Of a stretch of 64,000 bases of DNA, positions 1 to 9,055 are shown one piece after another. The notes beneath the pieces are model-generated. The model saw nothing but the letters and a program-made list of their open reading frames with translations, was not told the DNA's origin and did not search any database. Position 1 is the first letter of the stretch; the number at the start of each line of letters is the position of its first letter. The position numbers were made by a program, and so were the translations under genes. The DNA comes from CAXQUZ01 sp942491145 (GTDB lineage Bacteria > Myxococcota_A > UBA796 > UBA2385), in assembly GCA_942491145.1 (NCBI GenBank), contig CALOBC010000061.1, positions 62,001-126,000 of the forward strand, written 5' to 3'.

Positions 1-323
1 TGTGAGCAGGGCGACCGGACAACACGCGCCATCCTGCCACGAGCGGACAAGTGAACGAAGCCAGAGGTCCCCGCTTACACCGTGGCCCCACTCTTCGTCC
101 AATCCGTCCAGCAAGCCCACACGACCGCATGGCGCGCCGCCCGCAGCCGGCCGCAGGGAACCCACCTGCACCCACCGTTCGCTGGGCGGCCCGCGGCGCA
201 CCGGCCGAAGCACGGCCCCAAGATCGGCGCCGCCGTCCCCGCTTCCACGCGCATTTGGCGATCGGTGGCCCTCCCAACGGATAGGCTGGCCTCCCCTTCT
301 GCTCGGTGCCCGGAGCTTCGCAC
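1..323. other. Intergenic / window edge, no gene recognised
   Basis: No frame in this stretch gives a protein with recognisable composition or motifs; the open frames are Arg/Pro/Ser-rich translations typical of GC-rich non-coding or antisense DNA. It probably holds the promoter of the beta-helix gene that follows. A TAGGCT hexamer at 282-287 with TTGGCG at 255-260 is present, but the 21-base spacing is too long to call a promoter. It may also contain the tail of a gene lying outside the window. Confidence 0.5.
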
Positions 324-3083
324 ATGACCGCCCTCATCCCGCTCCTGCTCGCATCGGTGTCCAGCACCGCAGCCGCCGCAAACCGGACCGTCGGGGCGGG
401 CGCCAGCTACGACCACTCGACCATCCAAGCGGCGATCAACGCGTCCAGCAACGGCGACCGGGTCATCATCGCTTCGGGAACTTGGTCGGAGGCACTCGAC
501 ACGAAGGGGCGCAACCTCACCTTGACCGCCGCATCGGGCGCAACGGTCACCATTCAGGCCCCGTCCTCCACCGCGCTGAGCATCACCCGTGGCGAGACGG
601 TCACCGTCACTGACCTGCGCTTCGCCAACAGCGACCAAGGCATCGAAGTGCGCGGCAGCACGCTGTTCTTGACCGACAGCACCGTCGCCAACAACTCGGG
701 CCTTGTGGCCGGGGCCGGCCTGGGCATCTTCGAGGGGAGCACCGCCATTGTTCAAGGCTGCACCATCTCGGACAACACCGCAGAGGGCGGCTTCGACGGG
801 GGCGGGCTGAACGTCGACTCCAGCACCATTGAGATCGCGGACACCGACATTCTCGACAACAACGGGGACCGCGGCGGCGGCATGTTGGCGAACCTGTCGG
901 ACGTGACCCTCGACCAAGTCACCTTTCGTCGCAATGCGGCACAGAGCCAAGGTGGCGCGATTCGCTTGGGCGACCAGTCCTCCCTCGACGCCATCGACGT
1001 CACGATGACCGACAATGTCGCGGGCACCCGGGGCGGCGGCATCGCCAGCTACCTCTCCGACACCACCTGGCTCCGGGCCTCCATCGAGAACAACGCGGCA
1101 GGCACGGCAGGCGGCGGCTTGGCCTTCGATGGTGTCGCCACCAGCGGATCCACCTTCACAGGGGACGTCATCGGCAACATCGCCGGGGGCTCGGGCGGGG
1201 GGCTGCTGGCCGAGGACCACCCCCTCACGATTCGAAGCTCGACCCTCAGCGACAACGAAGCCGGGGAGACCGCAAACGGCGGCGCGATCTCGGCCTATGA
1301 CTCGCGGCTGTCCCTCGTGACCGTGACCCTGTCGGGCAACAGCGCCGTCGACGGCGGGGCCATCTGGCTGGAGCGCAACACCGGCACGGCCAGCCTCGTC
1401 GGCAGCGCACTCACGGTCGACGGCAACTCGGCCTCCGGCGACGGGGGGGCGTTCTGGAGCGGGGTCGCCACGAGCGTGACCAACAGTGATCTCGACAACA
1501 ACACGGCCGGCTCGGACGGGGGCGCCCTGTTCATCGACAGCGCGTGGCTGACGCTCACCAACACCCGCATGGACAACAATGAGGCGGCGGCGGCGGGCGG
1601 GGCAATCATGCTCAGCGACGGATTCTTGACGTTCACCAACGTGGCGCTCACCAGCAACACCGCCCAGTACGGCGGCGGCGCCTACCTCGATGGCGGTCGC
1701 AGCGGCACCGGTACAGTCACGGGCCTCCGCGCGGACGACAACTTGGCGACGGCCGATGGGGGTGGGCTGGTCTTCACGTCCTTCGCTTCGCTGACCGCGA
1801 TGGGCCTCTCCGCCGACCAAAACACCAGCGGCTCGGTGGGCGGTGGCATCCGGGTCAGCGAGGTGCGGGCGCTGTCCCTCACCGATGTGTTGGCCACCGG
1901 CAATTCTGGACGCAACGGCGGCGGGCTGCACATCGGCAGCTCCGCGGGCAACCTCACGCGCATCGCGGTGGGCGGAAACGTCGCTTCGGTCGCTGGCGGC
2001 GGGCTCCAGCTGGACGAACCCGAGGGCATCCTCACCGTGCGCAATGTGCTGGCATGGGAGAACACGAGCGCCGAGGGTGCCGGGGTCTACCTGCAGGGCG
2101 ACGATCTCGGGGGCATCAACATCACCCAGCTCACGGCGGCCGGAAACCAGGGGCCAGGCATCACTCTGCAACAGTGCACCGGCTCCCGCATCCACAACTC
2201 CGTCGCCGAGGACAACACCGGTGAGGGCATTGTGGGCGATGCCGACTCCTCCACGTCGCTCTTCACTTACGTCGCTTCCTCGTCGAACACAACGGACTGG
2301 GCCGGCAGCTTCGACGACCGCATCGGGACCAACCACAACAGCACCACCGTCTGTGACTACGCCGGGCTCACGCGCAATGGCGACTGGTCCGACGACCGCG
2401 TGACCTTCTCCAGCGTCTCTCAGTGCCGAGATGCCGGCGACCGCTCCGTGACCGACATCGACGGCAGCATCAGCGACCCAGGCCACCTCGGCGGCCCGGA
2501 TGCCTGGGACAACGACCTCGACGAGGACGGCGTCACCATCTCCGACGGGGACTGCGACGATGCCAACGCCGACGTCACCCCGGGGGGATCCGACACCTGG
2601 TACGACGGGGTGGACGCCGACTGTGCCGGCGACGATGACTACGACGCTGATCTCGATGGATGGCCTGTTCCGGACGACTGTGACGACGGGGATCCCAACG
2701 TCCACCCCGGTGCCGTGGACAGCACGGTGGACGGCGTGGACCAGGACTGCGACGGGGACGATGCCGGCGAAGAGCTGATCGAGTCCGACGACGATGACCC
2801 CGTGGCCGACGGCCAAGACAACGACGGGGACGGCTACAGTCAGGACATCGACTGTGACGACGCCGACCCCACCGCAAACCCCGGTTCCGCTGAGGTCTGC
2901 GACGATGGCCTCGACAACGACTGCGATGGCTACGCCGACGACTTCGACAACGACTGTGTCAACAAGGCCGATGACTGCGGCTGCACCAGTGTGCACGGCA
3001 CCGCCCCCCTGACCACGCTGTTCGGCTGGGGGCTGGGACTCGCGCTGGCGATGCGCCGCCGGGTCAGCCTCCGCCCGTCTTGA
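324..3083 (+). CDS. Secreted beta-helix protein with MopE metal-binding motifs and MYXO-CTERM-like tail
   Basis: The 919-residue product starts with a signal peptide (MTALIPLLLAS...AAA) and continues with about 700 residues of right-handed beta-helix / polymorphic-outer-membrane-protein style repeats, dominated by GGG(I/L), GGA(I/L) and DNN/GN turns. Three Asp-rich MopE-type putative metal-binding motifs follow (CDDANADVTPG, CDDGDPNVHPG, CDDADPTANPG). The C-terminus has a Cys-Gly-Cys, a hydrophobic helix and Arg-Arg-Arg, the pattern of MYXO-CTERM surface-sorting signals. I chose ATG 324 over GTG 306 because GGAG lies about 8 bases upstream and the signal peptide begins there. Known of the family: cell-surface, adhesin- or metal-binding-like. 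The exact role is unknown. The gene overlaps the convergent kinase gene by 20 bases. Confidence 0.85.
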   Translation: MTALIPLLLASVSSTAAAANRTVGAGASYDHSTIQAAINASSNGDRVIIASGTWSEALDTKGRNLTLTAASGATVTIQAPSSTALSITRGETVTVTDLRFANSDQGIEVRGSTLFLTDSTVANNSGLVAGAGLGIFEGSTAIVQGCTISDNTAEGGFDGGGLNVDSSTIEIADTDILDNNGDRGGGMLANLSDVTLDQVTFRRNAAQSQGGAIRLGDQSSLDAIDVTMTDNVAGTRGGGIASYLSDTTWLRASIENNAAGTAGGGLAFDGVATSGSTFTGDVIGNIAGGSGGGLLAEDHPLTIRSSTLSDNEAGETANGGAISAYDSRLSLVTVTLSGNSAVDGGAIWLERNTGTASLVGSALTVDGNSASGDGGAFWSGVATSVTNSDLDNNTAGSDGGALFIDSAWLTLTNTRMDNNEAAAAGGAIMLSDGFLTFTNVALTSNTAQYGGGAYLDGGRSGTGTVTGLRADDNLATADGGGLVFTSFASLTAMGLSADQNTSGSVGGGIRVSEVRALSLTDVLATGNSGRNGGGLHIGSSAGNLTRIAVGGNVASVAGGGLQLDEPEGILTVRNVLAWENTSAEGAGVYLQGDDLGGINITQLTAAGNQGPGITLQQCTGSRIHNSVAEDNTGEGIVGDADSSTSLFTYVASSSNTTDWAGSFDDRIGTNHNSTTVCDYAGLTRNGDWSDDRVTFSSVSQCRDAGDRSVTDIDGSISDPGHLGGPDAWDNDLDEDGVTISDGDCDDANADVTPGGSDTWYDGVDADCAGDDDYDADLDGWPVPDDCDDGDPNVHPGAVDSTVDGVDQDCDGDDAGEELIESDDDDPVADGQDNDGDGYSQDIDCDDADPTANPGSAEVCDDGLDNDCDGYADDFDNDCVNKADDCGCTSVHGTAPLTTLFGWGLGLALAMRRRVSLRPS

Positions 3084-4881
3084 GCCGCTCCACCGTCTTG
3101 GGCCCGACGCCCCCCGCCGCCCCCACCGCTTGCAGGGTGGCGTAGGGCCGGCCCCGCTCCACGGCATGCAGCTGGGTAGTGCCGATGCCGACCGCCCGGA
3201 GCTGGGCTTCGGTGGCCCCATTCGCGAACGCCAGCGTGCGGCTCGCCTCGGCCGCCGTGAACGCCACCCCATCGACGATGAGGCCCCGGGGTGCAGCTGG
3301 CGCGGCCTTCGGCGTCTCCGAAGCAGCCGGTTTCTTCCCAGCGGGCTTCTTCGCTTGGCGCTTCACCGCCGCTTGAACCGCGGTCCGCCGAGGCGTCAGG
3401 CGCTCCAAGACCGTGTCCACCCGAGCGGTCCCGCCCTCGTCGACCACATCCGCGTCCACCGTGCGGTACCCGGAAAGCTCCAGCCGCACGTGGGGCAGCA
3501 CCCCGGACTCGCCCGTGATGGCGTCCGCAAAGGGTGTCTGTCCCCGGGCCTGCCCATCGACGAAGACCGTCGCCCCCGGCGGGTCCGACAGCACCACCAG
3601 CGGCAACGCCACGATCTCGGGATCCACCTCGGCCAGCGCATCAATCTGGGCGTCATCCGTGCGTGCGCTCACCTGCACTTCGGGCGCGGGGTCCCCAGGC
3701 ATCAGCACGGCCGCCCCAATGCCCACCGACGCCAGCACACTGGCCAGCGCGGCCGCCATCAGGACCACCGGCACCCACCGCCGGCTGCCCCCCGAGATGG
3801 TCTGCTCGTCCCCGAGATCAACCTCGGGCACCGGCATGGACAGCACCGGCGTGGGCTCCAAGAGGGTGCGGCGCACTTGCTGCAGATCCGCCAACAAGAA
3901 GTCTGCGTTCTGGTACCGCCGGCCCGGGTCTTTCTCCATGCAGCGGCGCACGACCGCTTCCAGCACTTCTGGCACGGCCACCCCCGGCGCCCGCTCGGCC
4001 ATCGGTGGGTAGGGATCGCGCACATGGGACATCGCCAGCGCCATCGCGTTGCGCGACTCAAAGGGCAGCTTGCCCGTCAGCGCCCGGTAGAGCATTACGC
4101 CCACCGCGTACAAGTCCGAGCGGGCGTCGGCTTCGAGGCCCCGCACTTGCTCGGGGGCCGCGTAGTGGGGCGTGCCCAAGAATGACCCGTCCCGCGTGAT
4201 CTCCGTGACTTCCGCTTCGGCGGACTTCACCAGCCCGAAGTCCAGCAGCTTGGCCACATCCTGGAATTCGTCCCCGCTGAGGATCTGCACATTGCCCGGC
4301 TTCACATCCCGGTGGACCAGCCCAGCCTTGTGGGCGTGGCGCAGCCCCCGCACCACTTGCTCGAAGATGTCGAGGGTGCGCTCGAGCTCGATGGGGCCTT
4401 CCCGCATGATGCGCTTGAGGCTGCGGCCGTCCAACAGCTCCATTGCGATGTAGCAGAGGCCCTCTTCGGTGCGGCCGTAGTCGTGCACGGTCACCACATT
4501 GGGGTGGGCCAGGGCGCCGGCTTTGGAGGCTTCCCTGAAGAAGCGCTCGGCGTACCGCTCGTCTCCGCCCTCTTCCAGCTCAGGCCGCATGATCTTGAGG
4601 GCCACTTGGCGGTGGAGGCTGAGCTGGGTGGCCACATAGACCTGGCCAGAGCCGCCGCGCCCCAGCGGTGCGTCCACCCGGTACTTCCCGTCGATCTCCA
4701 GCCCGAGCATGGGGTCGCGGAGCTTCGACGCCGGCGCCTTGGCCACCGCCTTCGCCGCCCGCTCGGCCAGCTTTCGGTCGAGCGAAGGTGCAGTCGCCCC
4801 CGACCCCTCGTCGGGCGTCGCGGGGGGCGACACACCCGGAGGGGGTGGGGAGTGAGCCGTGTCGAGTGGCGGTCCTGACAT
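3064..4881 (-). CDS. Membrane Ser/Thr protein kinase with PEGA and helix-hairpin-helix-like tail
   Basis: A 605-residue Hanks-type kinase. The catalytic domain spans about residues 65-340, with Gly-rich loop GRGGSG, Lys96 in VALK, HRDVKPGN (Asp192) and DFG (Asp214). A single transmembrane helix at about 369-395 puts the C-terminal part outside the cytoplasm. That part holds a PEGA domain (about 427-495, VLSDPPGATVFVDG), a Lys/Ala/Pro-rich linker, and a final 50 residues resembling helix-hairpin-helix repeats (TEAQLRAVGIG, GVGPKTVERL). The ATG at 4881 gives an N-terminus consistent with family members; the open frame extends much further upstream but only as antisense of the DUF547 gene. Likely a sensor kinase; ligand and substrates unknown. 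Confidence 0.9.
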   Translation of the reverse strand: MSGPPLDTAHSPPPPGVSPPATPDEGSGATAPSLDRKLAERAAKAVAKAPASKLRDPMLGLEIDGKYRVDAPLGRGGSGQVYVATQLSLHRQVALKIMRPELEEGGDERYAERFFREASKAGALAHPNVVTVHDYGRTEEGLCYIAMELLDGRSLKRIMREGPIELERTLDIFEQVVRGLRHAHKAGLVHRDVKPGNVQILSGDEFQDVAKLLDFGLVKSAEAEVTEITRDGSFLGTPHYAAPEQVRGLEADARSDLYAVGVMLYRALTGKLPFESRNAMALAMSHVRDPYPPMAERAPGVAVPEVLEAVVRRCMEKDPGRRYQNADFLLADLQQVRRTLLEPTPVLSMPVPEVDLGDEQTISGGSRRWVPVVLMAAALASVLASVGIGAAVLMPGDPAPEVQVSARTDDAQIDALAEVDPEIVALPLVVLSDPPGATVFVDGQARGQTPFADAITGESGVLPHVRLELSGYRTVDADVVDEGGTARVDTVLERLTPRRTAVQAAVKRQAKKPAGKKPAASETPKAAPAAPRGLIVDGVAFTAAEASRTLAFANGATEAQLRAVGIGTTQLHAVERGRPYATLQAVGAAGGVGPKTVERLKTGGG

Positions 4882-4938
4882 GGCGCCATCGTACACCGCG
4901 CGCCACCGGCAACTGCGGCCAACTTGCGGCATCCTCCG

Positions 4939-5865
4939 ATGATGCTGCCGCCACCGCCCCATGCCCGCCTGCTGTCTGTTGTCTTTGCCCTCATCCTGGG
5001 TGGCGCCGGATGTGGCCAGTACGTCTCGGCCGATGCTGCGCTTCGGGCCGGTGCAGTGCCCAGCGATGTCTCGCTCACCCCCCGCGAGGCGCTCTCCGAC
5101 GCGACCAGGCTGCTCCACTATGCGCAGCAGTCGCTGTTCTCCCAGCACACAGTGGATGTGCGGTGGGGCGGCGGTGATGCCCGCCACGTGGACTATGGCG
5201 CGCTCCTCGACAGCCCCGAAGCCCAGGTCACCCTGGCCGATGCCTTGCAGAGCCTCGCGGCGGTCGATCCCCTCGCCCTCGCCAGCCCCGAGGAACGGCA
5301 AGCGTACTGGTACAACCTCTACAATGGCTGGATGGTCGCAGCGGCGTTGTCCCGGCTCCAGGACGATCCAAGCTGGCCGGGGGTGTCCGAGGATCTCTTC
5401 GTCATCTTTGACGAGACCTTCGTGGTCGCCGACGGCAGCGCACTCTCCCTGAATCAGCTTGAGCACGGTATTCTCAGAGGCGAGACCGACACGCTTTTGA
5501 CCATCGAGACCACCGACCTCGCCGCCACTTGGCACGAGGCGACCTGGCCGCAAGGCACGGTCGACCCCCGGCTGCACATCGCGCTCAATTGCGCCAGCGA
5601 GGGCTGTCCCAACCTGCCGGCCGGCGCTTGGCAAGCGGCCACCCTCGACGCCGATCTCGACTTGGCCGCCACCCAGTTTGTGGACCACCCCGGCAAAGGT
5701 GCCGGTCCTGATGGCATCAGCGCCCTGTTCACATGGTACGCTGACGACTTCGCCGCATCCGGCGGCCCCGAAGGCTTCATCCAGCGGCATCGCACCGGCG
5801 GCACCGGCGGTGTCACCCTCGGCACCACCCTGCCCTACTCATGGGCGCTCAACGCCGCACCCTGA
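4939..5865 (+). CDS. DUF547 domain lipoprotein
   Basis: A 308-residue protein with a lipoprotein signal (hydrophobic stretch ending LGGAGC). The body carries DUF547 landmarks: VDYGALL, YWYNLYNGWMV, LNQLEHGILRG and DPRLHIALNCASEGCPNL with its conserved Cys pair. DUF547 proteins are widespread exported proteins of uncertain function; a papain/transglutaminase-like fold has been proposed. The tandem ATG codons at 4939/4942 were preferred over the TTG at 4924. It is divergent from the kinase gene across a 57-base gap, and is followed closely by a convergent conserved hypothetical gene. Confidence 0.82.
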   Translation: MMLPPPPHARLLSVVFALILGGAGCGQYVSADAALRAGAVPSDVSLTPREALSDATRLLHYAQQSLFSQHTVDVRWGGGDARHVDYGALLDSPEAQVTLADALQSLAAVDPLALASPEERQAYWYNLYNGWMVAAALSRLQDDPSWPGVSEDLFVIFDETFVVADGSALSLNQLEHGILRGETDTLLTIETTDLAATWHEATWPQGTVDPRLHIALNCASEGCPNLPAGAWQAATLDADLDLAATQFVDHPGKGAGPDGISALFTWYADDFAASGGPEGFIQRHRTGGTGGVTLGTTLPYSWALNAAP

Positions 5866-5880
5866 GCGCACGGCCTCGGC

Positions 5881-6492
5881 TCAGCCTTCCCACGGAAGCA
5901 TGTGCAGCGTGTCGATCAAGCCCGCTTCCATCGCGTCGCAGGCCGCGTCAAAATTGACCCGCAGGTAGTCCCGGTCCGCCATCGTCTGGCCGTCCCCTTC
6001 CCCGAGCCCTTGGGCTTGGAGCACATCCCGAAACAAGAAGTCGTCGGGATAGATGAAGACGACGCCGTTTTCTTCGAGGATCAGCTGCTCACCCTGGGCG
6101 CCGCGAACCCAGAGCTGGTGGCGGCCATCGGTGTAGACCAGCTTGCGGTAGCGCATGAGGTTCTGCATCAGTCGGTCTCGGGGGATCTCGACCGCGACCC
6201 GACGCTCCGGCTTGGGGAGCTGAGTCCCTGCCGCGCGATCGACCATCTTCACGTAGAGCACCTTGTAGGGCGGCTCCAGCGCTTGGATGAGGGCGTGGTG
6301 GACCCGCTCCAGATCCACCGCCGCGAGGCTCACCACCAGCCGGGACATGCCCCCCTGGAGCACCTCAGGCTTGAAGAACGACGCCGGCATAAACCCGTCC
6401 GGGTTGCCTTGCTCATCCACACTCGCCGCTTTGGCCACCAGCGCATCCCCCGAGTCGCTGCGCGGGGGGATGGGCATCCGAAAGTCACGCAT
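5881..6492 (-). CDS. Conserved hypothetical protein
   Basis: A 203-residue soluble protein without signal peptide or membrane segment. I do not recognise a named domain. Composition and codon use are those of a real gene: mixed hydrophobic/charged segments such as RLMQNLMRYRKLVYTDGRHQLWVRG, and a well-ordered C-terminus rich in Asp/Glu (DRDYLRVNFDAACDAMEAGL). GGAG lies about 8 bases before the ATG. The pattern of alternating short strands suggests an alpha/beta domain. It is convergent with the DUF547 gene, with 15 bases between stops. Confidence 0.7.
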   Translation of the reverse strand: MRDFRMPIPPRSDSGDALVAKAASVDEQGNPDGFMPASFFKPEVLQGGMSRLVVSLAAVDLERVHHALIQALEPPYKVLYVKMVDRAAGTQLPKPERRVAVEIPRDRLMQNLMRYRKLVYTDGRHQLWVRGAQGEQLILEENGVVFIYPDDFLFRDVLQAQGLGEGDGQTMADRDYLRVNFDAACDAMEAGLIDTLHMLPWEG

Positions 6493-6572
6493 CTGCAGGC
6501 TCCACCGTAAAGAAGCCCGGCCCTAACCGCCCCTTCGGCCGCCTCCCAACCCTGCCGACATCCGGCCGCCGC

Positions 6573-7178
6573 TCACCCTGCTGCGACCCAGCCCAGCTTG
6601 ATGAGCCACAGATAGAAGAACATGCGCGGCGCCCGAAGCAAGCACACCAAGAAGAACTTGTTGTAGGGCATCTTGATGCTGCCGGCCGCGTAACAAGTGA
6701 CGCTAAACGGCATCGGCGAGATGGCCCCCACCGCCAAGGCCAGTGTGCCGTATTGCCGCACCAGCGCGTGCACCGAGGCCCCCCGTCCGGTGAGGTAGCG
6801 GCGCACCGGGCCCCGGTCCGCTGCCCAGCGAGACCCCGCCCAGGCCAAGGTGCCGCCGAGGACACTGCCCAGCGTGGAGGTCGCGCCGATGGCCCAGAAG
6901 TCTCGCCCGGCGATGTAGGCAAAGCCCATGAACACGTCGGTCGGCACCGGCTGGGGCACCATGTCCAGCATCGTGGCGGCGATGAACAGGCCCGGCAGGC
7001 CCGTCATGCCCACGTACCAAGCCGCAAATTCCGTAGTCGGTTCTCTGAGCAAAACCCCGGAAACACCCAGCATCACCAGCAAGATCAACACCCCGACGGA
7101 AAACCGCACCAACAAGGCGCGGATCTCAAAGTCAGCCACCGGGGAGTCCGGCGAGTGCAGCTCAGCACCGTCAGTCAT
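6573..7178 (-). CDS. VTT/DedA-like (SNARE-associated) membrane protein
   Basis: A 201-residue polytopic protein with about five hydrophobic segments. The central block PVPTDVFMGFAYIAGRDFW...ATSTLGSVLGGTLAWAGSR matches the VTT/DedA pattern (re-entrant Pro-containing loop, then Gly-rich helix). The later segment VRQYGTLALAVGAISPMPFSVTCYAAGSIKMPYNKFF is the second re-entrant loop with its conserved Pro. DedA-family proteins are inner-membrane proteins, several of which act in lipid-carrier or phospholipid translocation; the substrate here cannot be read. It is shorter than typical YqjA-type members but near the size of small VTT proteins. Its start is 39 bases from the stop of the GNAT gene on the same strand. 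Confidence 0.8.
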   Translation of the reverse strand: MTDGAELHSPDSPVADFEIRALLVRFSVGVLILLVMLGVSGVLLREPTTEFAAWYVGMTGLPGLFIAATMLDMVPQPVPTDVFMGFAYIAGRDFWAIGATSTLGSVLGGTLAWAGSRWAADRGPVRRYLTGRGASVHALVRQYGTLALAVGAISPMPFSVTCYAAGSIKMPYNKFFLVCLLRAPRMFFYLWLIKLGWVAAG

Positions 7179-7217
7179 CGCTCGGGCATCCAGTCGGGGC
7201 GGAGATGGCGCAGCGCC

Positions 7218-7697
7218 CTACTCGACCGCAGCAGGGGGTTGTTCGGCCAGGACACGCTTCATCATGCGGTGGTCGATGCCGGCATCATCGAAGACCGGAC
7301 CGAAGGCCGCATAGCCCAGTCCTTCGTAGAAGCCGAGGGCGCTGAGCTGGGCACCCAAGCGAACTTCGAGGCGGCCCCGGTCCCGAGAGATCTCTTCGAG
7401 CGCCCGCATCATTGCACGGCCCAGTCCTTGGCCCCGTCGATGCTGGGCCACGGCCACACGCTCCGCCTTGCTGTAGGCGACGTCGTCGGGAAGTCGCAGC
7501 CGTGCGGTGCCCACATCGACCCCGTCCACGCTCAGGAGCACGTGGGCGCACTCCGCATCCCGGCCGTCGATCTCTTCAGCTTCCGGCACGGACTGTTCCA
7601 CTATGAAGACCGCCCGGCGCAGGCCATGACAGCGCACCAGGCGGGCATCGGTCCCCGGAAACGCGGAGATCTGGATCTTGGGGGCGGGATCAGTCAT
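7218..7697 (-). CDS. GNAT family N-acetyltransferase (YjcF/ElaA-like)
   Basis: A 159-residue protein. The N-terminal part has RRAVFIVEQSVPEAEEIDGRDAECAH, the signature of YjcF/ElaA-type GNAT proteins. The acetyl-CoA site is the A motif with VAVAQHRRGQGLGRAMMRAL (R/Q-x-x-G-x-G/A). ALGFYEGLGYAAFGPVFDDAGIDHRMM is the usual C-terminal strand-helix block. It is a cytoplasmic acetyltransferase of unknown acceptor. The ATG at 7697 overlaps the end of the upstream FHA gene by 8 bases, so the two are probably translationally coupled. Confidence 0.88.
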   Translation of the reverse strand: MTDPAPKIQISAFPGTDARLVRCHGLRRAVFIVEQSVPEAEEIDGRDAECAHVLLSVDGVDVGTARLRLPDDVAYSKAERVAVAQHRRGQGLGRAMMRALEEISRDRGRLEVRLGAQLSALGFYEGLGYAAFGPVFDDAGIDHRMMKRVLAEQPPAAVE

Positions 7698-8409
7698 CAC
7701 ACTCATACACAAACTGGCTGTTGCCGATCTTCACCCGGTCCCCTTCCCGCAGCGGGCGTCGGGAGGGCAGCTTTTCGTCGTTCACGGTCACCGCACCCCA
7801 CCACTTGTTGCGGCGCAGCGTGTGTTGTTTGCCGTCCCACATCACCTCGGCCACCACGCCCCAGGTGAACCAGCCCTGGGTCTCGACCATTCCGGCAGTG
7901 CCGAAGGTGAGCGGCCGATCTTCGGGAAACCAGAAGCGACGGCGGTTGTCGGCCACCACCACCTTTGCATTCTCGACAAGGTGACTGTCTTCTTGGAGCT
8001 TGCGCAGCGTGTTGATGTCCATCGCAAAGGTCGATGCACCGTCATCCGCCATCACCCCGCCCGGCTCGTACTCGCTCAGGTACTCGACAAAGCGGCCCTT
8101 GTAGAACCGATCGGCACGGGCGTCGCCCAGGTAGATCACACTGAACTTGCCGATCTGGATCTCGTCGCCAGACTTGAGCGGCGCCTGGTCCACCTTGGTG
8201 CCATTGACCAGAATTCCCGATGACGAGTCCATGTCTTCGATGTTGACGCCTTGGCGCCCCACCAACACCCGCGCGTGGACCCGGCTGACCGACACATTGG
8301 GCAGCACCAGCTGGCACTCATCCGCCCCGCGCCCGACGAGCGTCTCGCCTTCTGGCAGCTCGAAGCGTTGGTTCTTGGTGAGCGTGGACTTGACGATCAG
8401 CCGAGGCAT
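7690..8409 (-). CDS. Protein with two FHA domains
   Basis: A 239-residue cytoplasmic protein. The first FHA domain (about residues 1-95) is canonical: LVGRGADECQLVLPNVSVSRVHARVLV with the Gly-Arg, Ser-x-x-His and Asn-Gly-Thr phosphothreonine-binding residues. A linker of about 60 residues is followed by a second, more divergent FHA-like domain (about 160-237: RPLTFGTAG...KWWGAVTVNDEKLPSRRPLREGDRVKIGNSQFVYE), which lacks the usual Gly-Arg/Ser-x-x-His set and may not bind phosphopeptide. FHA domains read out Thr phosphorylation by kinases like the one at 3064-4881. It is divergent from another FHA gene. Confidence 0.85.
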   Translation of the reverse strand: MPRLIVKSTLTKNQRFELPEGETLVGRGADECQLVLPNVSVSRVHARVLVGRQGVNIEDMDSSSGILVNGTKVDQAPLKSGDEIQIGKFSVIYLGDARADRFYKGRFVEYLSEYEPGGVMADDGASTFAMDINTLRKLQEDSHLVENAKVVVADNRRRFWFPEDRPLTFGTAGMVETQGWFTWGVVAEVMWDGKQHTLRRNKWWGAVTVNDEKLPSRRPLREGDRVKIGNSQFVYECDD

Positions 8410-8587
8410 TGCGGTCTCCGCGGTCTCCCGCCCCGGGCGGCTAACCGGATCGGTGCGTGTCCGGCCGACCTTCCCGCACGGGATTGCCTACACCCAAGGC
8501 GGGCACGCGCCGAAAGGCGGAACGACTCCCGACACCCTGCCTGACCTGGCGGGCGCCGGCCCCCTCCCCTGTGGCACAGGCTGCCCG

Positions 8588-9055
8588 ATGTCCGTGTTTG
8601 ATGCCCCCCCCGCCCTGTCCCCTGGACGCCCGCCGGACGGCCCAGATCCAGCGGCCGACCGGGCGGACCCTGTCGCATCGGAGCCACCGTTCGAGGACCT
8701 CCAGACCGTGAGCTTCCACCGGAGCAACGAGCCCCAAGATACCTCATGGATCGAAGTTCTCGAACAGATCTCAGGGCCTGGCGCACCCCGGAAATTCCCG
8801 CTGGCGCCCCGGTCGGGTGCCGGTCCTTGGCTGGTGGGTCGCTCCCCCGACGCGGCCGTGCACGTGCGATCCACGCGCGTCTCCCGCTCCCACTTTGTGA
8901 TCGAGCGGGTGGGCCCCCAGGTGCGGGTCCGGAACCTGTCGGAGCCCCACGGCACCCACCTCAACGGCGTGCGCATCCACAGCGCTGACCTCCGCGATCA
9001 GGACCAGCTCTGTGCCGGCGACGCAGTTTTTTTGTTCCGCCGGACGGGCACATGA
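8588..9055 (+). CDS. Single FHA-domain protein
   Basis: A 155-residue protein: a Pro/Asp-rich flexible first 45 residues, then one FHA domain with LVGRSPDAAVHVRSTRVSRSHFVIERV and LSEPHGTHLNGVRI, so the core phosphothreonine-binding residues (Gly-Arg, Ser-x-x-His, His-Gly-Thr, Asn-Gly) are present. The ATG at 8588 gives a sensible N-terminus; the frame is open for 441 bases upstream without protein-like content. The stop overlaps the start of the metallo-hydrolase gene in an ATGA quartet, implying a two-gene operon that links phospho-recognition to a hydrolase. Confidence 0.8.
   Translation: MSVFDAPPALSPGRPPDGPDPAADRADPVASEPPFEDLQTVSFHRSNEPQDTSWIEVLEQISGPGAPRKFPLAPRSGAGPWLVGRSPDAAVHVRSTRVSRSHFVIERVGPQVRVRNLSEPHGTHLNGVRIHSADLRDQDQLCAGDAVFLFRRTGT

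Noticed and set aside
75..3272. A 1065-codon open frame on the minus strand opposite the beta-helix gene.
   Set aside because: It is a low-complexity Val/Gly/Ala/Asp-rich translation antisense to a real gene with signal peptide and domains; such frames are common in GC-rich DNA.
4882..5790. Upstream extension of the kinase frame by about 300 codons.
   Set aside because: The extension is antisense to the DUF547 gene and has no protein-like content; the kinase family N-terminus fits ATG 4881.
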